Origin: an uncultured bacterium
GTDB taxonomy: Bacteria; Omnitrophota; Gorgyraeia; Gorgyraeales; Gorgyraeaceae
Reading direction: 5' to 3'
Assembly: GCA_913009675.1 (NCBI GenBank)
Contig: CAJVXD010000101.1
Span: 1 to 5,400, forward strand
Length of the DNA stretch: 5,400 bases
Part shown: piece by piece, positions 1 through 5,400 of the stretch
Position numbering within the stretch: the stretch's first letter is position 1
Layout: each line of letters starts with the position of its first letter
Notes under the pieces: model-generated
The model's database searches: none
What the model was told of the DNA's origin: nothing
Seen by the model: the letters and a program-made list of their open reading frames with translations, nothing else
Translations under genes and position numbers: made by a program

Positions 1-1046
1 GCCCCATCTGAGAATCTCGAATGTACATGCAAATCCCCCTTTATATCCTCAAGCCCTACAGGCCCTGGAAGCCTGCCCTTTACAGCAGCTTCGAGTTCTC
101 CTCTATCCTCTCTGAGTTCAGGTATAATATATGGGAGCCCGAGTCTTTTATACATCTCCCGCTCGGTCTTTCCTGCAATCCTTGTTTTTCCTTTAAATAG
201 CCCGTATTCATTTAATTTCAGGCCGTGTTTTATTGCCAGCTGGCGCAATTTTATATTGTGGGGCTTGGAGCCGGTAAAATACATCAGGGCGGCCCCATAA
301 GAATGTCTTTCCACTACCCTCACATCTACATGTATGCCGTCTTTTGTTATGACAGAGGATTTGGTAGGACCTTTTACCACTATGTCCTTTACATCGCCGA
401 GATCTGTAAAGGCGTCCATCACCTTTTCCGCTTTTTTCGAGGAAATCAGTATATCAATATCCCTTACCGTATCCTTCATCCGTCTCAGGCTTCCTGCGGG
501 ATTGATATCCCCCACCCCACTCAACCTTTTAAGTTGGCTTATAAAAGCATCGGCTACTCCCGCTGCGGTCTTTAAATCCATCCTGTCGCGGCCTCTTTTT
601 AATAACTCTATCCCCCTGATGATATTTTCTTCTGTCTTCTCTTTCATCCCGGGCAGGCCTTTAATCCTTCCCGTATGAGCCATCCTTTCAAGCATTACGA
701 GATCTTGTATACCTAATTTTTCGTGCAATAATCTTACGGTTTTTGGGCCTATACCTGGGACATTCAGTATATCAATCAGGCCCTCAGGTATCTCCTTTTT
801 TAGCTCCTCCAGATAATTAAGGCCTCCGCTTAAGAGGATCTCTTTTATCTTTTCCTCCAGTTCCCTGCCTATGCCGGGGATAGTCCTGAGCCTGTTTCCC
901 TTCATAAAAAGCCCTATGTCTTCAGGGATGGCCTTTATGTTTCTGGCTGCCCGCTCATATGCATTGACCCTGAAGCGATTCGCCCCCTTTATCTCCAGAA
1001 TCTCCGCAATCTGTCTAAAGATATCAGAAATCTCTTGATTCTTCAC
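1..1046 (-). CDS. polX: DNA polymerase/3'-5' exonuclease PolX (family X), 3' end cut off by the window edge
   Basis: Bacterial family X polymerases fill short gaps in base-excision repair and carry a C-terminal PHP domain with 3'-5' exonuclease and AP-endonuclease activity. My translation gives 348 residues in one open frame. The N-terminal 8-kDa-like region has helix-hairpin-helix turns at residues 57-60 (PGIG), 97-100 (PGIG) and 132-134 (PGM). The palm has GSLRR at 185-189, followed by catalytic aspartates D196 and D198 (RDIDIL); D241 (HVDVRV) is the likely third. The thumb follows, with YFTGSKPHN at 256-264. Residues 337-348 (GDLHVHSRFSDG) open the PHP domain with metal-binding H340 and H342, and the sequence then stops at the edge. 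Family members are about 570-580 residues, so roughly 225 are missing. The start is GTG at 1046: an in-frame TAA lies five codons upstream and the family typically begins with a similar M-K-N. No Shine-Dalgarno sequence is visible. It is divergent from the PpiD-like gene. Confidence 0.93.
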   Translation of the reverse strand, partial: MKNQEISDIFRQIAEILEIKGANRFRVNAYERAARNIKAIPEDIGLFMKGNRLRTIPGIGRELEEKIKEILLSGGLNYLEELKKEIPEGLIDILNVPGIGPKTVRLLHEKLGIQDLVMLERMAHTGRIKGLPGMKEKTEENIIRGIELLKRGRDRMDLKTAAGVADAFISQLKRLSGVGDINPAGSLRRMKDTVRDIDILISSKKAEKVMDAFTDLGDVKDIVVKGPTKSSVITKDGIHVDVRVVERHSYGAALMYFTGSKPHNIKLRQLAIKHGLKLNEYGLFKGKTRIAGKTEREMYKRLGLPYIIPELREDRGELEAAVKGRLPGPVGLEDIKGDLHVHSRFSDG

Positions 1047-1078
1047 AGCGCAATTATTTTAACATAGATTTTCTGGCA

Positions 1079-1098
1079 TATAAAGTATATAATATTAG
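1079..1098. promoter_or_regulatory. AT-rich divergent promoter region between polX and the PpiD-like gene
   Basis: The 72 bases between the two divergent start codons must hold both promoters. A perfect -10 hexamer TATAAT lies at 1088-1093 on the plus strand, 25 bases before the ATG at 1119. No good -35 element sits at the usual spacing upstream of it. On the minus strand TATACT (1089 down to 1084) is a plausible -10 for polX and would give a leader of about 30 bases. The two -10 candidates overlap, so the polymerases would compete. Inferred from sequence alone. Confidence 0.45.
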
Positions 1099-1104
1099 AA
1101 CTGA

Positions 1105-1112
1105 GGGAGGGG
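1105..1112 (+). promoter_or_regulatory. Ribosome binding site of the PpiD-like gene
   Basis: GGGAGGGG contains a strong GGAGG core (1106-1110) eight bases before the ATG at 1119. It favours this ATG over the second methionine at residue 12, and so keeps the lysine-rich cytoplasmic N-terminus ahead of the membrane segment. Confidence 0.8.
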
Positions 1113-1118
1113 AAAAAC

Positions 1119-2690
1119 ATGCTTCTTAAATTTTTCCGCAAGAAAAAGAATATGAAGCGCATAATGTGGGGGCTGGCTATCATGATAATACCTGCCTTTG
1201 TCATATGGGGCGCAGGCACCTCCGGCAAAAAAAGAAAAGGGCCTAACTATGCAGGCAGGATATTTGACCGTAATGTCTCTTTTAAAGAATATGCTGACAT
1301 GTGGAGTGTTACGCGGGATTACCTTACAAAGTCCTCCGGTAGAAACATCCCTCCTGAATTCATAGACCAAATGACATGGAACCGGCTTATCCTTCTGGAA
1401 GAGGCAAAGAAAGAAGGTATAACTGCAAATGACAAAGAGGTCGTAAAAAGGATTGCATCCTTCCCCGTCTTTCAAAGGAATGGCGTCTTTGATAAAAAGC
1501 TCTATAAATCCATGCTCGGAGATTCCGCGCGGGGCTTTGAAGAAAGGGTAAGGGATGATATAAGCCTCTCCAAACTTAGGGAAAAGATTACCGCCAATAT
1601 CTCCGCAACCGAAGGGGAAGCCAGGGAAGAGTACAAAAAGAAGTTTGAAAAGATAAAGGCCTCTTATGTCTCGATACCATTTTCTGATTTTAAAAAAGAT
1701 GTCCAATATAACGGGAAAGATCTCCTTGGCTATTACGAAAATAACAAGGGCCTCTTCAGGAAAGGCGAACAGATAAATGTCAAGTATATACCCATACCTT
1801 TCTCCAGTTTTTCCAAAGAGGTCCAAGTAACGGGGGATAATATCAAAAGATATTTCGAAGGGCATACCTCCGACTTCAAAAAACCAGACTCGGAGAAAAG
1901 CCCTGTATTGGACGATAAGATAAAAAAGGAGATATCTGAAAGGCTGGCAACAAAAAGAAAGGCCTCGCTCGCAGAGGAACTGGCCTATAAGGTCCTCGAC
2001 AAGGCCTTAAATAAAAAAGGGCTGGATGAGGCCGCTATTTCGTTCGCACTTAAAACTAAAGAAACTGGTTTTTTCAGCATGCATGAGAAGGTCCCTGGGA
2101 TAGGGTGGTCCTACGAATTTGTAAAGAAAGGATTTGAACTAAAAAAGGGGGAGGTCTCCAATATGCTCATAAAGGGCAAAAAGGGATTCTATATCATACA
2201 GTTAAAAGAAAAAAAAGAGCCTTATATACCACTGTTTACCGAGGTAAAGGGATCCGTTGCGAATGCCTATAAAAAAGAAAGGGCTATAGTCCTTTCTCAA
2301 AAAAGGGCAAAAAAAATCTATCTCACGATGAAAAATAAAACAGGCGGCAAAGAGACATACGAAGATACGGCAAAGGAACTTGGCCTAAAAGAAAAACAGA
2401 CTAAATTTATAACACGTGACGGGTATATCCCAGGGCTCGGATATGCCAAGAAGTTCGTCGAGGCGTGTGCCTCTCTGAAGAAAGGCGATATAGCCGGTCC
2501 TGTAAAAATGCCCAACAGCTGGGTTATCATAAAACTGGATGGGTATCAAGGTATAGACGAAGTAAAATTTGCCAAAGAGAAGAAAGATTTCAGGAAAGAG
2601 CTTCTTTCAAAGAAAAAAGAAGCTGGATTCAATAAGTGGTTTGAAGGATTAAAAAGAAAGGCCAATCTTGTAAGCTATACTTCGAAATAA
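1119..2690 (+). CDS. Membrane-anchored PpiD/SurA-like periplasmic folding factor with degenerate parvulin-like modules
   Basis: A 523-residue protein that probably acts as a chaperone for proteins leaving the Sec translocon, anchored in the inner membrane with its bulk outside the cytoplasm. Residues 1-14 are strongly basic (KFFRKKK), residues 15-31 form one hydrophobic membrane segment, and no cleavage site is evident, which is the PpiD topology. A SurA_N/PpiD-like helical region covers about 43-180. Short repeated units with Y-Y/F plus an IPF strand follow at about 167-257. Two related parvulin-like modules follow at about 302-401 and 414-517, each with an IPGLG/VPGIG turn, a hydrophobic helix, LKKGE/LKKGD and a II-L strand. 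I cannot find the ASHILI and GGDLG-type segments of active parvulins, so isomerase activity is doubtful. The protein is very lysine-rich. The gene is monocistronic here, lying between a divergent and a convergent neighbour. The chaperone family assignment is firm; naming it ppiD or surA would go too far. Confidence 0.85.
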   Translation: MLLKFFRKKKNMKRIMWGLAIMIIPAFVIWGAGTSGKKRKGPNYAGRIFDRNVSFKEYADMWSVTRDYLTKSSGRNIPPEFIDQMTWNRLILLEEAKKEGITANDKEVVKRIASFPVFQRNGVFDKKLYKSMLGDSARGFEERVRDDISLSKLREKITANISATEGEAREEYKKKFEKIKASYVSIPFSDFKKDVQYNGKDLLGYYENNKGLFRKGEQINVKYIPIPFSSFSKEVQVTGDNIKRYFEGHTSDFKKPDSEKSPVLDDKIKKEISERLATKRKASLAEELAYKVLDKALNKKGLDEAAISFALKTKETGFFSMHEKVPGIGWSYEFVKKGFELKKGEVSNMLIKGKKGFYIIQLKEKKEPYIPLFTEVKGSVANAYKKERAIVLSQKRAKKIYLTMKNKTGGKETYEDTAKELGLKEKQTKFITRDGYIPGLGYAKKFVEACASLKKGDIAGPVKMPNSWVIIKLDGYQGIDEVKFAKEKKDFRKELLSKKKEAGFNKWFEGLKRKANLVSYTSK

Positions 2691-2695
2691 ATATT

Positions 2696-2733
2696 CTTCA
2701 GGTAATACCATGACAATAAGGTTTTACCTCAAG
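2696..2733. terminator. Imperfect hairpin between convergent genes, possible bidirectional terminator
   Basis: CTTCAGGTAA (2696-2705) pairs with TTACCTCAAG (2724-2733) with one mismatch. After a T-T mismatch the stem continues with ACC (2707-2709) against GGT (2720-2722), closing a 10-base loop. It fills most of the 47-base gap between the stop codons of the PpiD-like gene and nrdR, which are convergent, so one stem could serve both transcripts. Neither side has a real T tract, so intrinsic termination may be weak. Confidence 0.45.
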
Positions 2734-2737
2734 ATGC

Positions 2738-3196
2738 CTACTTATTATGACTCAAAAGCCCCTTTAGCTCTTTCATGAACTGATTTATATCCCTGAACTG
2801 CCGGTAAACAGAGGCAAATCTTACATAGGCAACTTCGTCAAGGTCGTATAGAAGTTCCATCACCAATTCCCCTATCTGATTGGCAGCAACCTCTTTCTCA
2901 AATTTACTCTGGAGGGTGTATTCTATCTTATCTACGAGCTCTTCCATCTTTTGTGTACTTACAGTCCTTTTCTCACAGGCCTTTTTTATACCTGCCAGGA
3001 GCTTTTTTCTGTCAAAGGACTCGCGCCTGCCGTCTTTTTTTATTACCATCAAGGATGTCTCTTCGATATTTTCATAGGTAGTAAAACGCCTGTGACAATT
3101 AAGGCATTCCCTCCGTCTCCGTATCGAACGTCCCTCTTCAGAAGAACGTGAATCAATCACCTTATCTTCTCTATGGCTACAGAATGGACACTTCAT
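2738..3196 (-). CDS. nrdR: Transcriptional repressor NrdR of ribonucleotide reductase genes
   Basis: NrdR senses ATP and dATP and represses ribonucleotide reductase operons by binding paired NrdR boxes. At 152 residues it is the usual family length and looks intact. An N-terminal zinc ribbon has cysteine pairs C3/C6 and C31/C34, with the basic stretch [12 protein letters not shown] (23-34) expected to contact DNA. An ATP-cone follows at about 49-139, starting with [16 protein letters not shown] and ending in the family's [13 protein letters not shown] (124-136). The ATG at 3196 has a clean AAGGAG (3205-3210) eight bases upstream, abutting the glyA stop codon at 3211. The gap to glyA is 14 bases, so it is almost certainly the last gene of the ywlE-rpiB-glyA-nrdR operon. 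No ribonucleotide reductase gene and no recognisable NrdR box pair lies in this window, so its targets are elsewhere. Confidence 0.98.
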   Translation of the reverse strand: MKCPFCSHREDKVIDSRSSEEGRSIRRRRECLNCHRRFTTYENIEETSLMVIKKDGRRESFDRKKLLAGIKKACEKRTVSTQKMEELVDKIEYTLQSKFEKEVAANQIGELVMELLYDLDEVAYVRFASVYRQFRDINQFMKELKGLLSHNK

Positions 3197-3210
3197 TTTG
3201 ACATCTCCTT

Positions 3211-4461
3211 TTATCTTCTCGACAATTCTGGGTAAAGCGGGAATCTTTTAACAAGCTCTTTTACCCTTTTTGAACATTCATTTAATGCCGAAGCGTCTTC
3301 TTTCTTACTTAAAGCAGTATCTATTATCCCTGCAATCTCCTGCATCTCCGACCCTTTCATACCTCTAGTAGTAATTGCAGGTGTGCCTAACCTTATACCG
3401 CTCGTAAGAGAAGGGCCTTTCTTGTCAAAAGGTATAAGGTTCTTATTGACTGTTATATGAATCTTATCGAGAATCCCGGCCGCCTCTTTACCGTTTAACC
3501 CCCTTGAGCCAACATCTACCAAAGAGAGATGCGTATCCGTGCCGCCTGAGACTATCCTGAATCCATATCCCTTTAAATATTTTGCCAGCACCTGTGAATT
3601 CTCTATAACCTGCCTCTGATATTCTTTAAACCCATCCGTCTGTGCCTCTTTTAATGCTACGGCCTTTGCAGCTATTATATGCATCAAAGGCCCACCCTGA
3701 ATACCCGGAAATATCTCCGCATCTATCTTCTTGGCAAACTCTTTACGGCACAGCACCATGCCCCCTCTTGGACCACGCAGGGTCTTATGGGTTGTAGTCG
3801 TTACTATTTCAGCATAGGGCACGGGATTTGAATGAAACCCTGCCGCTACCAGTCCTGCAAAATGCGCCATATCAACAAATAGATAGGCGCCCACATTATC
3901 CGCTATCTCTCTAAACCGCTTAAAATCTATTATACGGGGATATGCGCTTGCACCGGCTATAATCATCCTCGGCCTATGCCTCTCCGCCAGAGAGCCGATC
4001 TCATCATAATCAAGCCTTTCATCTTTTTTGCTTACCCCGTAGGATACTATATTGTAAAACCTTCCTGAAAAATTATGCGGAAGTCCATGACTGAGGTGGC
4101 CCCCGCACGCAAGGTCCATGGCCAAGACAGTGTCTCCAGGTTTAAGCAAGGCAAAGTATACAGCCATGTTTGCCTGTGTGCCCGAATGGGGCTGCACGTT
4201 GACATGTTCTGAACCAAAGACCTTCTTTGTCCTTTTTATGGCCAAGGACTCTGCCTCATCAACATATCCGCATCCACGGTACCACCGTCTGCCAGGATAA
4301 CCTTCGGCATACTTATTGGTAAGGACAGAGGCCTGCGTCTCAAGAACGGCAATACTTGTAAAATTTTCACTCGCTATGAGTTCGATGTTATTCCTTTGCC
4401 GGTCCAATTCTTTACGTATCGTCTCAAAGATTTCAGGGTCAACATCTTTTAAGGTTTTCAT
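3211..4461 (-). CDS. glyA: Serine hydroxymethyltransferase
   Basis: A cytoplasmic PLP enzyme that converts serine and tetrahydrofolate to glycine and 5,10-methylene-tetrahydrofolate, the main source of one-carbon units for purine and thymidylate synthesis. At 416 residues it is full length (E. coli 417). Landmarks: IELIASENF at 26-34; [11 protein letters not shown] at 51-61, with the conserved Y51 and E53; the PLP-phosphate loop HSGTQAN at 92-98; [13 protein letters not shown] at 196-208, with D197 and H200; the PLP lysine K226 in [14 protein letters not shown]; and the substrate-binding R357 in SGIRLGTPA. The ATG at 4461 overlaps the rpiB stop codon as ATGA, a sign of translational coupling; the upstream GGCGGAA is only a modest Shine-Dalgarno sequence. 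One oddity is RGCG at 62-65, where most relatives have GGCE. nrdR follows after 14 bases. Confidence 0.98.
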   Translation of the reverse strand: MKTLKDVDPEIFETIRKELDRQRNNIELIASENFTSIAVLETQASVLTNKYAEGYPGRRWYRGCGYVDEAESLAIKRTKKVFGSEHVNVQPHSGTQANMAVYFALLKPGDTVLAMDLACGGHLSHGLPHNFSGRFYNIVSYGVSKKDERLDYDEIGSLAERHRPRMIIAGASAYPRIIDFKRFREIADNVGAYLFVDMAHFAGLVAAGFHSNPVPYAEIVTTTTHKTLRGPRGGMVLCRKEFAKKIDAEIFPGIQGGPLMHIIAAKAVALKEAQTDGFKEYQRQVIENSQVLAKYLKGYGFRIVSGGTDTHLSLVDVGSRGLNGKEAAGILDKIHITVNKNLIPFDKKGPSLTSGIRLGTPAITTRGMKGSEMQEIAGIIDTALSKKEDASALNECSKRVKELVKRFPLYPELSRR

Positions 4462-4907
4462 CGTTCCGCCTTATTTCGTATCCTTTCTATCTGATTGACC
4501 CTCCTCTTATGTCTTCCGCCCAAGGCAGGGGTCTTAAGCCAGATATCCACGATTCTTTTTGCCTTGTCGAACGATACGATATTTGCCGCTAAAACCAGGA
4601 CATTGGCATCGTTATGTTCCCTGCTGGAACGTGCAATCTTTACCCTCTCGCATAGCGCAGCCCGCACGCCTTTAGCCTTATTCGCAACTATAGACATGCC
4701 AATCCCTGTCTTACATATCAGTATGCCGTGTGAAAATCTTTTTTTTCCCACTGCCTCTGCAACCTCATAACCTACCGGAGGATAATCACAGCTTTCATTT
4801 GAAAACGTGCCAAAATCTTTAACAGAATGGCCTTTTTTTTTCAAAAACCTTACCAGGGATTCTTTTAGCTCAAAACCCCCATGGTCTGCACCAATCGCTA
4901 TCTTCAT
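4458..4907 (-). CDS. rpiB: Ribose 5-phosphate isomerase B
   Basis: RpiB interconverts ribose 5-phosphate and ribulose 5-phosphate in the non-oxidative pentose phosphate pathway, supplying ribose for nucleotides. From the ATG at 4907 the protein is 149 residues, the same as E. coli RpiB. Motifs in order: [13 protein letters not shown] (3-15), the phosphate-binding start; CDYPP (40-44); [16 protein letters not shown] (62-77), with the catalytic-base cysteine C65; REHNDANVL (96-104), with H98 as the likely acid; and the C-terminal GGRHKRRV (130-137). A TTG at 4949 would add 14 residues, but no family member needs them and the ribosome binding site points to 4907. The start lies 43 bases after the phosphatase gene, and the stop codon overlaps the glyA start by four bases. 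K66 replaces the glycine of the usual CGTG; the active-site cysteine is kept, so the enzyme is probably active. LacA/LacB-type galactose 6-phosphate isomerase is a less likely alternative, given the neighbours. Confidence 0.95.
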   Translation of the reverse strand: MKIAIGADHGGFELKESLVRFLKKKGHSVKDFGTFSNESCDYPPVGYEVAEAVGKKRFSHGILICKTGIGMSIVANKAKGVRAALCERVKIARSSREHNDANVLVLAANIVSFDKAKRIVDIWLKTPALGGRHKRRVNQIERIRNKAER

Positions 4908-4914
4908 CTTCCAG

Positions 4915-4921
4915 TCCCCTT
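4915..4921 (-). promoter_or_regulatory. Ribosome binding site deciding the rpiB start
   Basis: On the minus strand this reads AAGGGGA, seven bases before the ATG at 4907. It supports the 149-residue RpiB over a TTG start at 4949, which has no such site and would add residues not seen in the family. Confidence 0.7.
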
Positions 4922-4950
4922 TGCGTAATATTCCGCGTAGATTTTGCAAT

Positions 4951-5400
4951 TCACATATCTTTCTTAAATAGTTCCAAAAATATGTTCTCTATCTGATCCT
5001 TTATGATATTTTTAATACGCCTATATTCTTCGAGCGATCTTCCCATGGGGTCTGTTATATCTTCGTCCTCCTTCAAAAGGCGGATCCGCTCTCCCATAAT
5101 ATGAAACTGGTTTACTATAATATTCTTATGGGTACGCTCCATTACAAAGATAAGGTCTGACCTTCTAAGCAACTCGTCTGTCAGGCCCTTCCCGCTGTGC
5201 ACTGAAACGTCCAGGCTCTCTTCCTCCATAACCTTTACTGTATTCTCACTTGCGGCTATCCCAGTATAACCTCCCGTACCGGCAGAATCTACCTTAATCT
5301 TTTCAGAAAGGCCTGCATCCCTAAGAAATCTCTCAAGCAGCCCTTTTGCCATAACGCTCCTGCAGCTATTACCTGTGCATACAAAAAGCACATGGTAATC
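4951..5400 (-). CDS. Low-molecular-weight protein phosphatase, YwlE-like (possible protein-arginine phosphatase), 5' end outside the window
   Basis: A cytoplasmic phosphatase of the low-molecular-weight PTP fold, working through a cysteinyl-phosphate intermediate. Counting from the in-frame GTG at 5391, the P-loop is C5-T-G-N-S-C-R11 (the CX5R motif) followed by S12. The general-acid aspartate is D114 in TDPMG (113-117). SAGT (36-39) and the helix ADL-like segment RRSDLIFVME (76-85) also fit the family. The DP-G-S-EEY C-terminus resembles Bacillus YwlE, as does the ywlE-rpiB-glyA gene order. The frame stays open through 5400 (codons D-Y-H before the GTG), and no Shine-Dalgarno sequence precedes the GTG. 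The true start is therefore probably a few codons beyond the edge; the 146 residues seen are nearly the whole protein. Arsenate reductase of the same fold is less likely. rpiB starts 43 bases after its stop codon, probably in the same operon. Substrate class (arginine or tyrosine) is not settled by sequence alone. Confidence 0.92.
   Translation of the reverse strand, partial: DYHVLFVCTGNSCRSVMAKGLLERFLRDAGLSEKIKVDSAGTGGYTGIAASENTVKVMEEESLDVSVHSGKGLTDELLRRSDLIFVMERTHKNIIVNQFHIMGERIRLLKEDEDITDPMGRSLEEYRRIKNIIKDQIENIFLELFKKDM

Noticed and set aside
225..678. Two overlapping plus-strand open frames of about 115 codons
   Set aside because: They lie opposite the palm and helix-hairpin-helix region of polX, which is unmistakable on the minus strand; they show no family motif and no ribosome binding site that I can see.
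1054..1065. A three-codon reading frame (ATG TTA AAA TAA, minus strand) just before polX, as a possible leader peptide
   Set aside because: It is too short, has no ribosome binding site and shows no attenuator-like structure; chance is the simpler explanation in AT-rich sequence.
1073..1093. A possible sigma-54 promoter beginning with TGGCA
   Set aside because: TGGCA is present at the -24-like position, but the required GC-containing -12 element is absent; the sequence there is only TA-rich.
1095..1865. A 256-codon open frame antisense to the start of the PpiD-like gene
   Set aside because: Its codons are exactly in register with the sense codons, so stops arise only where the sense strand has TTA, CTA or TCA, which are scarce in this stretch. 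Its phenylalanine and leucine richness simply mirrors AAA/AAG lysine codons. The sense gene has the ribosome binding site, membrane segment and family motifs.
4495..4770. Plus-strand open frame of 91 codons opposite rpiB, and similar short frames opposite glyA and nrdR
   Set aside because: Each is a shadow of a well-conserved gene on the minus strand and lacks independent coding evidence.
4908..4949. A 14-residue N-terminal extension of RpiB from a TTG start
   Set aside because: The ATG at 4907 has a good ribosome binding site and gives the family-standard 149 residues starting [11 protein letters not shown]; the extension matches nothing typical of RpiB.

Overview
This is a gene-dense bacterial chromosomal window of moderate GC content. 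It is almost fully accounted for by six protein genes of housekeeping type. I see no tRNA, rRNA, CRISPR array, insertion sequence, phage gene or attachment site. The coding sequence leans on ATA for isoleucine and AGG/AGA for arginine, and is rich in lysine. A membrane-anchored PpiD/SurA-type chaperone sits next to a ywlE-rpiB-glyA-nrdR gene string. Together these suggest an uncultured Gram-negative-type lineage such as Candidatus Omnitrophota, or a relative of the Deltaproteobacteria or Nitrospirota. That placement is an inference from style and synteny and is weakly supported.

Layout from left to right. Positions 1-1046 (minus) hold the first 348 residues of a family X DNA polymerase (PolX); the window edge cuts it just as its PHP nuclease domain begins. 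Positions 1047-1118 are a 72-base divergent promoter region. Positions 1119-2690 (plus) encode a 523-residue membrane-anchored PpiD/SurA-like folding factor with repeated, degenerate parvulin-like modules. Positions 2691-2737 are a short convergent gap with an imperfect hairpin that may end transcription from both sides. From 2738 to the right edge everything is on the minus strand and reads, in transcription order, as one tight operon: a YwlE-like low-molecular-weight phosphatase (5' end outside the window), rpiB, glyA and nrdR.

The operon joins a protein phosphatase, a pentose phosphate isomerase (ribose 5-phosphate for nucleotides), serine hydroxymethyltransferase (one-carbon units for purines and thymidylate) and the NrdR repressor of ribonucleotide reductase. 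Three of the four therefore bear on nucleotide supply. The ywlE-rpiB-glyA order is known from Firmicutes, and rpiB-glyA-nrdR style neighbourhoods are known from Deltaproteobacteria.

I did not find a convincing undescribed system. The points most worth a second look are the duplicated parvulin-like modules in the PpiD-like protein, a serine at the specificity-determining position of the phosphatase loop, and unusual residues in an otherwise strongly conserved serine hydroxymethyltransferase motif.
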